Position numbers and translations under genes: made by a program
Notes under the pieces: generated by a model
The model's database searches: none
Told to the model about the DNA's origin: nothing
Seen by the model: only the letters and a program-made list of their open reading frames with translations
Origin: Kalaharituber pfeilii
Lineage: Eukaryota; Ascomycota; Pezizomycetes; Pezizales; Pezizaceae
NCBI GenBank assembly: GCA_015179045.1
Contig: WHUZ01000038.1
Span: 248,001-312,000, forward strand
Reading direction: 5' to 3'
Length of the DNA: 64,000 nt
Part shown: piece after piece, positions 13,201-24,120 of the stretch
Layout: every line of letters begins with the position of its first letter
Position numbering within the stretch: position 1 is the first letter of the stretch

Positions 13201-16200
13201 AGGAGGTTCCTACTGTCACTGCTAAGGAAGAGGAGGAGCAACGGCAGCTGGAACAAAAGACAGAAGAGGGTCAAAAGGAGAGTGTTGCGAAGGAGCCCAC
13301 GCCTCCACCAAAACCGGTCGATGATTTAGGGGCAGAAAATGCGAATTCTGAAGACGACGATCATATCTCAATCTACTCTGCATCTCCAGGATTGATACTT
13401 TCAGATGAGTCTGGTAATGAAGAGGATGGAACCACATCTTGTGGCGTGAAAAGCCGAAGGCGGCGCTCACGGCGGGCAAATGCCCTCAGGGCGTCGGTAG
13501 CTAAGAAAGCAAAAGTTCCAAAAACTATCGATGATCAAGACTGGACGCCACTATTGAAAGAACCATTTCCACATGCTTTAAGCCTTCAGAAAAAGAGCAC
13601 TGATAATATGCCGGACACCGAGAGACCTGCTGGGCTTGGAGAGGCTGACGAACCAACACGTGACCTAGACGTTCCCATCCACGATCCTGATCGAGAACCA
13701 GATGACAGTAAACGGGACATTGGTGAAGAAAACCCTGAGCGTTCCCTTGAAGGTAGTAACGCTCTTACGGAACCTGAAGTAAACGAGGATGTCGGGTTGC
13801 CTCCAGATCTCGACGGTAGTGGGGTTGATGGGTCATCAATTGAGGAGTACGATGCCGGAATGCTGGGGTCATTGCATGATGGTTCAGGACTCTTGGACTT
13901 ATTGCGTGCGGCAGAGCTTGTGGAAGGTGCTAGAAGCAAATCGTTTACAGAACCTCGAAAGGAAGTATTACCCTCAAGAACCTATTCTATTTTTGGCAGC
14001 GTCTGGGAGGATGCACCAAGTGAATCGTAAGTTGCACCGGATAATGCGTTCGATTATGTAGCTAATTATATTAGTGGTAGCGATGACACTATACCAAATT
14101 CCAATGATCTAGAACGGCCGCGAGCCTTTCCGGACAACATCGTCAATCTGGGGGATTGGGAGGGAGTACAGTATGATAAGTGCCCTGTTTGTGACGAACA
14201 TTTCACAGATTTGGCATTAGCTGCAATGGAGAGTACGCAGGTGAGTACGACATCGGCTTAAAGCTGGGGCCGGTTGTTGACATTCTGTAGAACGTCCAAA
14301 ATGTGGTTGCGGAACATGTTGAGGAATGTCGGAACAAGAAAGGATCCTCGGAAGGTCCAAAGTCCAGAGGGAGAAATCGCAATACAAAACACAGCCCACC
14401 CGCTGCGGCCGCTAAGGCAGTAGAAGGCGTTCCCAAGCGAATTAACCTCCGAGTTAGGTTATCGGATGGTACATATTTCCAAAATCCTTCCAATCCTCAG
14501 CATACAGCCCCGCCTCAACCTAAGCCAGTTGATGCGCCTTCGGAGAGCGCATCGAGATCCACTTTACAGTCCAGCTTCTCAAGACCTTCATCGAAGCTTC
14601 CGCAGACTGCTACCGAATACAAGAATTTGCTAAGGGAGATTGATGCACATGAATTGTTGCCCAACACCCGTGACATATTTAGGCAGCTCACAGGCGAGAG
14701 GGACGCTCATTCTGATTCAGATAACAGTTTACCGGACGCTTATCAATACGATCCTGAAGAATACGATATGGACACCACCAATCCTCTCCCTGACAGTGCC
14801 TATTTCATGACCAATACTCCAGTATCAGTTTTCCAAACAAGGTTTCAAGATGGATTTAAACGCAGCTATGCCCACGCATTTGCGGAACAGGAGAATATAG
14901 TCGCTGTTATGCATCAACTTCAGCAGGAGTATTTGGAATTGGAAGAGGAACTTGCTGCCAGAGAACATAGAATGCCAAAGCGTTTGCGGCCATTGGATAC
15001 TCATGTAGTTTTCGAAGACAAGAAAGAGGCAGACTTGTACAACTATAAGTACGACCCTGATCCAAGAAAGCGTGGGAGGCAAGATCCAGACGCACAGCGC
15101 ACAGATTCGGTCTATGTAGGCGGTAGGGAACTTCGAGGAAGAGCACGAAATCGGGAAAGTGTGGTAGCAGGGGAATTCTTGCATGGGAGGAAGCGTAGAG
15201 GCCCTGCTCCAGTACAAGCTGCACCAAAACCCCCCGGAACCAGGGGCCCCGGAAGGCCACCCAAAGTTGCAGCTAATAATGGTACGGATAGTGCTCTGAC
15301 ATCTGCGCAGCCTAGTAGAGATGGAAGTTTGGATGCCACACCACACGCGTCACCAGCGAGGAGGGGCAAATTCATCAGAAATCCAAGAGGCTACAATGGA
15401 CGAAACAAACCTGAGCCGACTCCCACTCCTACCCCTGAGACAAGAGAGGTTACGCCTGAAGTCCCCGTAGTCGCTTCGCCCCCTCCTCCTCCCTCACTTC
15501 CAAAAAAGCGAGGTAGAAAGCCTGGCTCAGCACAGGCAAAAGCGACACCTGCACCAGCACCCCCTCCTGAATTCAAAGTGGAATCACCAAAGGAAGCTCC
15601 TCCTAAATTAGCTATCCAGGATGCAAAACGGCGACTATCTGGGCGGGTAAGGCAACAGAAGGTCGTCGAAACGCTGGAGTCAGCTAATCAGGTTACACCC
15701 ACAACTGAATCGGCTTCGGAGCAGCATGGTCAGAAGCCGTCGCTGGCAAATAAGAGGCGGGAGATCTTGAAGCTCAGACTGAGTAGCGGTGGATCGGCGC
15801 GAGCCGACCAGATTCTTCTCTCGCCGACATTAGCTCAGCAGGAGAAGAAACAAGCTGCTGCTGAAGAGAACAGGGAGCAAAAGGAGCAAAGGGAGCAAAG
15901 GGAGCAAAGGGAGCAAAGGGAGCAAAGGGAGCAAAGAGAACAAAGGGAGCAAAAGGAGCAAAGGGAGCAAAAGGAGGAAAAGGAGCAAAAGGAGCAAAAG
16001 GAGCAAAAGGAGCAAAAGGAGCAAAAGGAGCAAAAGGAGCAAAAGGAGCAAAAGGAGCAAAAGGAGCAAAAGGAGCAAAAGGAGCAAAAGGAGCAAAAGG
16101 AACAAAAGGAGCGGATTAAGGATATTGAGAGTGTCAAACAAGGCCCGAAGCAAACTTCTTCAGTACTCGACGCGGTAACGCCGACTGCCCCAAGCTCGTT

Positions 16201-17821
16201 TTACGGAAATGCGGCACTGGGCACACAGAGTGCACTCAAAATACAGAATATTATTTCCACGAATTCTCCGCCAGCTCCGTTTACCATTCTACCACCAGCA
16301 GCTACAGCATCTGCTTCCCAGTCTCAGCCGCCTTTGCAATTTATGTCAAGTCGCGTGGCCTCAACACCGGCGCCAGCACCCCCAATTGCACCAGCGCTCC
16401 CTACGGCTGCACCGAGACAGTTTTTCGGCAATGCTAGTCGTAGAGCCAGAAGAGGGGAGTTCATAAATTCTGGTAAGTAATTTACTAAACTGTATATATT
16501 CGCAAACTACTTTCTGACAGTGAAAACACTAGGTGTCAACAATGATTCTACTCCGTACAAAACCTATGCAAGTGGTAAGGTAATTGGGAATGCGCCTATC
16601 CAGGTGCAGATGCAAGATCGGGCTCCTACTCCAGAAGAGCCACGGGTATCTGTTGCCCCGCCACCTGTTTCGAATGTGCAGCTCGATTTTGTTATGGATA
16701 TGACAGTGCCACAGCAGGTTATGGGTTCTCCAACCCCCAATCCACTTCCGAAACCCACCCCTTCAATTCCCCAAGCACCAGTCGTGACTGCACCTAAGGC
16801 ACGACGCGGAGGTGGGAAAGGCAATGTGGCCGGAAAAGGCGCAGGGCAATCCACTTTCCTTCCTACTATCACACCAGATAATTGGATGTTGAAGAAAGGG
16901 CCAAAGCAAGGCAAATCAGAGTCTGCAAACAGCCCTTTGAGGGAGGAAACATTCATGTCTCGGGATACTCCTCGAAGGGGTACTCCAGGGTCTACAAGTG
17001 TGGGAAGCACGCCGATAACACCTGTTGCACCTACTTTCCATACAGCAGACAGCGCAGCTGCAAGTCAACTGCAATCAGCACATGAATGGGCCCATGGCAC
17101 TTACGGGCATCCACCACCCCAGAATACGGAAATTCAACCCCTGCCTCCAATTGTGCCTGCGTTGACACCATTTATTAAGCCTCCTGTTGATACCCCCGTA
17201 CCGTTTCCGGTATCACCTCCTCATCAAATTCATCCCACGATCTCTAACCTGGTCAACTTCATGCCAGTAACTATGCCAGGGCAGGGGCCTGCTATGCCAC
17301 CACATGGACCTGTTATACAGGGCAACGGGATCGAGAAGCCAAAATCTACTCGTGGAAAGACGTACAAAAAGCCGATTACAGGGATGGACATAGCAAAGCC
17401 TACTAAGGAGGATGAGTTCAAGGCGTTGGCGGTCGGGCAGGTAGACTTGGGGAAGCGAAAGCGGAAAAGCAAAGGTAGCGGAGATGGGCTTGGAGAAACT
17501 ATGGAGGCGGCTAGGGCCATAGGCAGTGCCGGATCACCAAAGAGAATTCGCTTTGATCAATATCAACATCAAATAGGGCAGCACTCATTTGAGGAGCGTC
17601 ATGGGCGGCAGATTTATCAGGGGCCGCCACCACCTCACCCTGTATCAAATACACCTATGCACTACGGTGGAGCACCTGGACAGCAGCAAGCTTTGCCACA
17701 GGGCCAGCAGTCGGCAGAGCCCTCGCCACAGGAGCGCAAGCAGGATGATAAGGGCTCCGACGACTCCAGCTTTGCGATTAACATGTGGATGCCCCCGGTG
17801 CCTGGGGTTATTGGAGCGTAG
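10233..17821 (+). CDS. Very large disordered nuclear-type protein with zinc-finger-like motif, two AT-hook-like motifs and a long EQK repeat
   Basis: Four exons: 10233-14026, 14075-14240 (acceptor at 14080 also fits), 14291-16472 and 16521-17821. All junctions keep frame and have GTAAGT or GTGAGT donors, giving about 2,480 residues. Start is the first in-frame ATG; a second ATG lies five codons later. Residues 1-1290 are acidic and low-complexity, with basic patches near the N terminus suggesting nuclear location. Around 1300-1335 a CPVC...HVEEC arrangement spans intron 2 and resembles a CCHC finger of UBZ4 type with an unusually long loop. Near 1500-1560 is a better ordered block (PKRLRPLDTHVVFEDKKEAD, then GGRELRGR). 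AT-hook-like motifs GPGRPPK and KKRGRKPG lie near 1637 and 1727. The EQK/EQR tract covers about 1848-1927. The last exon is P/Q-rich. I do not recognise a named family; a chromatin role is inference from the DNA-binding motifs. Confidence 0.8.
15875..16112 (+). repeat. In-frame 9-bp coding minisatellite (GAGCAAAAG / GAGCAAAGG)
   Basis: About 25 head-to-tail copies of a 9-bp unit inside exon 3 of the large gene, encoding EQR repeats first and then EQK repeats, with occasional variants (gagaacaaa, gaggaaaag). The second half is nearly homogeneous, so copy number is probably variable. The antisense frames are open throughout only because of the repeat. Confidence 0.95.
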
Positions 17822-19049
17822 TGCGCTGTAATATAACTTAACCGTTTGTGGCGCTTGGATTTGTTGTGTTTTGTGCGACTTTCCAATTCACGGCATGACG
17901 AGCTTTGGACATGCAACTCAGTTTTTGATTTTCTTCTCTCGTTGGGAAATGTGTTCTGAACGCTTTTCTATTTTTTTCCCCCTCGGTTTTATCTGTATTT
18001 TGCAATGTCACAGAGATGCGCAAATTATCTTGTGTTTTTAGTTAGAGCGGTTAACGTGAGTTTTGTTTCACTTACCAATAGTTTTTGCATGAGCTAGTAG
18101 TTTTATTTGTTTCGTTTCTTTTTTGCTACAATTTTTAATTTACCGATTGTCGTGCCCTTGGGGTGGATATACTGGGATGTGGATGGATAGTGGCGAACGA
18201 GGACGGAGAATTGAGAGATGGAATGGGGTGGAGGCACTTGACATTGATCAATTTGTGTTGCAGACACATTGGGGCTGGGATTTTTTTTGCTTTGTATGTT
18301 TTCGTTACATCTTGTGGCTTTTGTGGTTTATGGTTTATGGATTGTGAATTGTGGATTGTATATATGAAACGACATTTGGCAATTGGGATGGTTTTCTGCT
18401 TTGTTTATGCAATTGTATTCAAAGGCAAGGGCAAGGAGATTGGGATGGGCTGACAGATGTTAACAGTATGCTGATTAGGAATTGTGCTAATTTTCGAAAT
18501 TGAGTTGAGCTTTGTTTGGAAAAAGCGTGTTTGCATTTTTGTTCGAAATAGTGGCACCGAATAATTTTCATGGCTTCTCATCTTTGAATTTTCTCTTGTC
18601 TTGCGAGGATGTGGTGTTACTCTGCGGAATATATTAGGTCTAAGGATTATGAAAAGCCTACAGTTTTCGGTGTTTTGCATGTTGTAACATTGAGTCAATA
18701 TATATACGTATCTTGTACAAAATATGATCTGCATTTAGTGCATGTTACACTTCATCCTGGTAGTAATTAAAACACTAGCTGGGTTGAGTAAAGCGTTGGA
18801 TATATTTATCTAAAAAATATATATGATTATGCATTTATATACTTGTTTGAATACTTTTTCCGGCAATTTGGTGACTTTTTGCAAATACTATAACGTACTG
18901 GATCTTGTCGAAACATACTGATGTTTACCGGTCATTCAGTTTTTTAAGGTATCATCTCGTGTCCCCCTTCATGATGCATTCGCCACTTATCCCCATCACC
19001 TAATGCGCTATCCACTTGATTCCTTCACTCGACTCCGCCAGCTTCTCAC
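17822..19049. other. Intergenic region, AT-rich
   Basis: Contains the 3' flank of the large gene and the 3' flank of the convergent DUF1772 gene. Strongly T- and A-rich with no supportable ORF. No repeat element seen. Confidence 0.5.
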
Positions 19050-19762
19050 TCACAACAAAGTTGCCCACAGCCCCACTCCAAACCCCATTCCCGTCAGTAC
19101 CGCCCTCCCCAAGTTGAGTGTTCCCCAAGTATCAATCAATCCCTTGACACTCTTCCGTTCACCTGGCTTGCCATCCTCCCCTCCCAGTACAATCTCAATC
19201 TCCCGTTCCTGCGCCGTCCCAGCGACATCTCCGTCGCTTGCGCGCCGGGCGCGGGCCAGTTGAAGGAGCTCACCGGCGCGCTCGAGCGAGGTGATGTTAG
19301 AGCGCATGAAGAGGATTGTGTAAGGGACGATGGAGACGGTGAGGGCCGCAGAGGCGAGGTAGAGGGCCGGTTTGGTGCGCCAGGCGATGGAGGGCGGAAG
19401 GGATGCATACGTGTGTGGGACACGGGAGAGGTAGATGTAGAGGGAAGAAGTGGCAAGGGCAAGGACGGGCATGGTGCGTTTGCCGAGGGTATAGATGTAG
19501 GACCATTGAGGCTGCGAGGTGGAGGAGGGGGCGAGTAGGAGGGCGGGAGTGGAGAAGAAGCTGAGGGAGAAGATGCCGCCTGTTGAAGGGAGAGGGGGGG
19601 AGGGAGGCGAGGGGGTCAGTGCGAGTGAAGAAGGTTGAAGGGAGTTGGTGGAGGAGGGAATGTACCGGTGATGATCCCTGAGCCAAAGAGCGCGAGGAAT
19701 TTGGCAGCGAAGATGCGGGAGGAGAGAGGGAAGTTGAGGCCGAGGGAGGACATGTTTGCCAT
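19050..19762 (-). CDS. DUF1772 (anthrone-oxygenase-like) small membrane protein
   Basis: Two exons: 19666-19762 and 19050-19579, intron 19580-19665 (donor GTACAT, acceptor AACAG), 208 residues. Start at ATG 19762; an alternative ATG lies at 19753. The protein has four hydrophobic segments: FLALFGSGIITGGIFSLSFF near the N terminus with the following STPALL, then MPVLALATSSLYIYL, then LYLASAALTVSIVPYTILFM, and a C-terminal AVLTGMGFGVGLWATLL. The PYTILFMRSNITSLE motif and the GxxSLSFFSTPALL start are typical of the DUF1772 family. Some members are linked to anthrone oxidation in polyketide clusters, but many are housekeeping membrane proteins, and no cluster genes lie nearby, so I do not assign an enzyme role. 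Confidence 0.8.
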
Positions 19763-21637
19763 CGAAGCGTCTTAAATTTGATAGGTGCACAGGTGTCGCT
19801 AGTGGTTGTAGCTGGGCTGCAATTCGCTCTGGCCTAAGAGCTTGAGAGATTCAATGAAGTGAAATGGGGTGAATTGCTTAAGACACCCGGAGACGGATAT
19901 GGGTCGTGATGGTGTTGATGGTTCAGAGAATGGATCAAGGCGTGCGCAGTTGCGTTATCTGTCGCACTTGTTTGTGCAGCCCGGGTTCGGCGTAACATCG
20001 GCCCTGCGGACCCCAGCCCTTGGTTAACATACGTCACGTCACGAAGGAGATGCATGATCACCGCCGCTGTCGGACGTCGCGTTATACCTCCGATCCGGAA
20101 CACCGGAGCATGGGCGACGGGAGGGGGGAGGCGTCCCGACGTCGCGGAATGCTAACCGTAATACATGAACGCTGACGTCGAGCTGCTGTCGCGACACAGC
20201 CCCCAAGCTCAAGCTCACACTTCGCGGCGCGGTCATAAGCTGCCAATCGAAGGAGCGTGGCTTTTGGTTTTTTTGCTTGAGCTGCAGGGGGCGAGCGTCC
20301 GAAAGATGTCATTGCAGCGTTCCCAGTCGCCGCGCGACAAGCCAACCCCTCCTCGCATCAGCTATCTCTTTCCGTCGCGAAGGGGAATAGCTATCAAGCT
20401 GAAAGCTGAAGGAAACAAGCAACTCACGTTTTCCCAGCTTCCCCTCCGCCTCCTTCCTCCTCCTCCTCCTCCTCTCGCTTGTGTTCACCGATCTGCGCTC
20501 CCCGCCGTCCCTCCTTCCAATGCCCCCATCCCCTATGCAGTATAGCCCGGCTATCCCCTTCATCCCACTTGGGCTCCCCTCTCACACCCCGCGCGATCGA
20601 ACGAAACTCGACAGATTGAGATGTGATTGATGCCGCTTCCTAGATGAGACACGCCGGCTTCGCCCCTCCCCTCCTGCGTCACGTCCCTTTTGCCATCCAC
20701 ATGACCATGACAACCAAGTTGGGAGGGAGAATGGAAACCCAGCCTCCCCTCCGCCCCCGCCTGCACGGTGCCCCTCCTATTTTGGAGTTGACGGATGGAT
20801 ATAGCTATGTTGAGCAGATTTGCCTTTGTGGGTGTTTGTTTACAGCCTTTTCTTTTTTTCTAATTTCAACATCCCAAGTACATAGTTGCACTTAAGCCTC
20901 CGTTGTGTTGATAAACACTGTACAATTTTTCATGTTGACTATCTAGCATCAAAGATCCCCCCCCCCCGACCTCACCCCGGAAGTACTTTATGGCTCTTGT
21001 TCTTTGCTAGTCTCTCTTTGTCCCTGGCCTCTCTGAGTTGTCCGTTTTGTCCTAGGTAGTTTCCTTGTTCTCTTTACTCCCGCCCTGCCATCCAATACTA
21101 TCTACAGGAAAGTCACATCTCGTAAGTTTGTCTCGTTTGCCTCTTTTTTTTTCTTTTTTTTTTTTTTCTTTTTTTTTTTTTTCTGTCTGTCTCATTTTTA
21201 GCCTCATTGATTTTTTTCTTAGGGAAGAATATAGATTTCCTTTCTTCAGAAAGTTTTCTTGAGCGCACGGAATCTTAAAGCTATATACAAACTTCTACAT
21301 TTTTGCTTTCCCTTTTGTTTGCGTTGCTGGGATATAGACAGAACGAGCTAGAGCTAAGAAAGTCAAAAGCTTGCTGTGAAGTTGAGGTTGTGATCTCACG
21401 ACTACAGCGCTTGCTAGCACTAGGGTGTCTCCGAGTATCGGCTACTTTATCTTACCTTACCAAGGGGCAGCATCCGGCATCTCATGATCACAACAGCACC
21501 CGGAACCACCGTCGCCGACCTCCACCTCCACTACTACCACCTCCGCAGCGCCACTCCTGTCGCTCACCTCTTCACCTATCCCCTTCATCCCACCCTCCTC
21601 TCATCCCGCCTCATAATAATACAACACTGCAACCCGA
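19763..21637. other. Divergent promoter region with pyrimidine tracts
   Basis: Lies between the divergently transcribed DUF1772 gene and the plus-strand membrane protein gene. It contains a GC-rich segment (about 20.0-20.8 kb), a C11 run near 20,957, and long T-rich tracts at 21,145-21,185. Short ORFs show no protein-like composition. Possibly a 5' leader with an unannotated intron; I cannot place one. Confidence 0.45.
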
Positions 21638-24120
21638 ATGCCCAACTTCTTCGACTTCCAAACGGGCTCCGAATCACGCACCCCTCCTCCCCCAGACTCG
21701 CGGTACGGCCGCTTCAGGATCCTGCCGGGGGATTATGGATATAGTAATGCGGGGAGCGTGTTGTGGGGGTGGGGTGGGGGGTGGAATGGGAGCGGAAGCT
21801 CAGGAAGTGGGAGCGAGTCACCGAGGCGGGAAGATGGAGGAGGGAAGTATGGGGCGTCAAACGGAAGTTGGAATGGGAATGGTAGACATGCGCGCAATGG
21901 GATTGCAGGTGTGGGGGCGGGGGGGTTTGGCGGGAATACGGGACCAGCGGCGGGGGTGGAGACGCCAGCGGAGGTAATGGGTGGTGGATACGGAGTTCTA
22001 GTGGAGATGTGACGGGGGATGATGGGGATGGGTACGGCCTTGAGGGTGAGTTTGACGACGATGATGGAGACATGGAAGATGAGGACCTAAGGTGGTGGTG
22101 GGAGCGGTGGATACTGAACCCAAAGAGGAGCGTGGTGAGAGCTATTTTGGGGAGTTGGTGGAGGAGGATGGGGGTGTTGATTGTGTTGCCGGCAGTGGTA
22201 GTAAGTACTTTCATGCCTGTGTCTATGGGGATATAGGGACTTACATCGAGACTGGGCTAATATAAATCGTAGACAATTGTATGGTGCGCGATACCGTTTC
22301 CAACATATCCATTGGAATTGGAACCACTAAACGGAACAGCGACGGCATCACAAGTGCTTTCTTCATACTACCACGAATCCCTACTCCCCTCACCTGGCTT
22401 CTCAGACCACCCAACAAACACTACCTTTTCGCTCTTCCTCTCTGTCCTCCGACGTAACCTCCTCGCTTTAAGTACCGTGGCTCCAAACGACTCCCCACCT
22501 CCCCGCGCCTCTACAGGCCCTGGTCACGGTGAAGCTCTTGTCCGCCTTAATTTCTGGTTCTTCCTCTTCGTTTATTATGGCATCTATAACCTCATAGGCC
22601 TCCTTTGGATCACCAAGCTCTTCAACCTATACTCCCTGAACTGGTGGCCCCCGCGTCTCGGTTTCGCTCTCTCTTATACGATCTTCTGGGCAATGTCCTT
22701 GCTGCTTGCTGTCCCACTGTACCTGGATGAAAGGCTAATCAAGTGGACGTCGTATAACTTGACGTGGATACTACTGACGTTCGCAACAATGACGTGGCCA
22801 ATGTGGATTGCGTTTGGGGTGTTGGTGTCGGAGCATAGGCATGTGGGGCTGAGGCGACGTTATGTGCCCTCGGAGACGCAGGCGCTGTTTGCGCCGTCAC
22901 CGCAGTATAAGAGGGGCACAGTTCAACGAGGGGGTCGCTATTTCCTACACTCTGGTCGCAGTGGAGGTTGGAGTGGTGGAAGGGGCTCGGATGAGTCGTT
23001 CAACATCCATGAAGACCACCTCACTCCCTCTCAGCGGGGGTACTCCACCCGCTTCCCCCGCCATTTTAATTACCTCTCCACCTCTACCGCCGTAAGCACC
23101 CCCCTTGCGCCCGTGCGGCGCCCTTCTCTCCTTCCACGCCCGCCATCCTACCACTTCGACCTCCCCGCCTCTTACATCCGTTTCTTGTACTTCCTCTCGC
23201 TCCTGCTCCTAACCCTCCTCGCCTACCTGCTCGGTGAGTCCTACTCGGAGCTCTACCTGCGCACACTCCCGCACAACAACATCGAGACGCTCATCTACGT
23301 CTACTCATGGATCCTCACAATCCATATCCTCGACTTTTCCACCTCGTACATCATCACAACGCACATCAACTCTTACCCACTCGAATGGGTTTTTAAACTC
23401 TTTTTCGCACTCACCTACCAGATTTTCGTCCGTGCGCTGTACGCGCGTCTGCGGAGTCCCGAGCAGTTTTTGCTCCTGCTGGCCCTGTCTGCGGTGGGAA
23501 AAGTGGGGTGGTACACAGTCACGTTTACGGCGCTATGGCATCGATGTTTGGATTTCTTGAATCTGACAGGGGACAGGGGCAAAGGGGAGTACAGACGGTA
23601 CGTTGGTAGGGGCTTCTGGATAAGGCAGGTGGCTGAGAGCGTGTCCATGGTGGCATGGGTCGGGTGGGTGGCTGTGCTGCATTGGGGAGACAATAGGAGG
23701 GTATATCCGTATTTTGCATTTGAGAGCGGCAAGGGGGGATGGTGGCCAGAATTTCCTGGAGGCAGTGGAGGCAACGGGGAAGGAGGTGACTCGAGTGTGG
23801 CAATATTAGCGGGAGTCGTCAATATGGTTGGTATGGTAGTAGGAGGAGGAGAAGGAAGCGGTGATGGTGGGGTGGGAATACAGGAGGAGAAATACACCTT
23901 CGAACTCACCTTCTTCGCGTCCCTCGCCACTTGGGCCTCCGAGCTTGTGGCAAACCGCATCGTGACGGAAATCATGAGAAGGGCATTCAATTACGACGTG
24001 GAGAAGGACGCCCGGAGGGTGCTGATTAGGTATCCGGAGTTGGTCGGGGCGGGGGTAGTGGTGGGAGTGCATGTGCTGCAGAATATGTTGGTGGGGATTG
24101 TCAGAGTAAGGTTTTATTAA
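21638..24120 (+). CDS. Conserved fungal multi-pass membrane protein of unknown function, with an apparent 1-nt frame break
   Basis: Exon 1 21638-22200 and exon 2 22273-24120, intron 22201-22272 (GTAAGT donor, CTAAT branch, CGTAG acceptor), about 803 residues if one base is restored. Start MPNFFDFQTGSESR, then a G/S-rich and acidic cytosolic part, then LPAVVVTIVWCAIPF as first membrane segment. At least eight more hydrophobic segments follow in exon 2, including LNFWFFLFVYYGIYNLIGLL and FLYFLSLLLLTLLAYLLG. The SYSELYLRTLPHNNIETLIY block and the WVFKLFFALTYQ..VRALYARLRSPEQF block look like the conserved core of an uncharacterised Pezizomycotina family. The start frame and the rest of exon 1 are offset by one base; the switch falls at the G7 run at 21919-21925. 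A 65-nt intron (21909-21973) would also repair the frame but lacks a branch site, so I prefer an indel. Confidence 0.75.

Noticed and set aside
15830..16153. Long antisense frames encoding poly-Leu and poly-(Cys-Ser-Phe)
   Set aside because: They are the complement of the 9-bp coding minisatellite in the large gene; the repeat keeps all frames open.
21909..21973. 65-nt intron in exon 1 of the membrane protein
   Set aside because: It would restore frame, but it is G-rich, lacks a branch site and has a weak GCGGAG acceptor; a one-base change in the G7 run is simpler. Not fully excluded.
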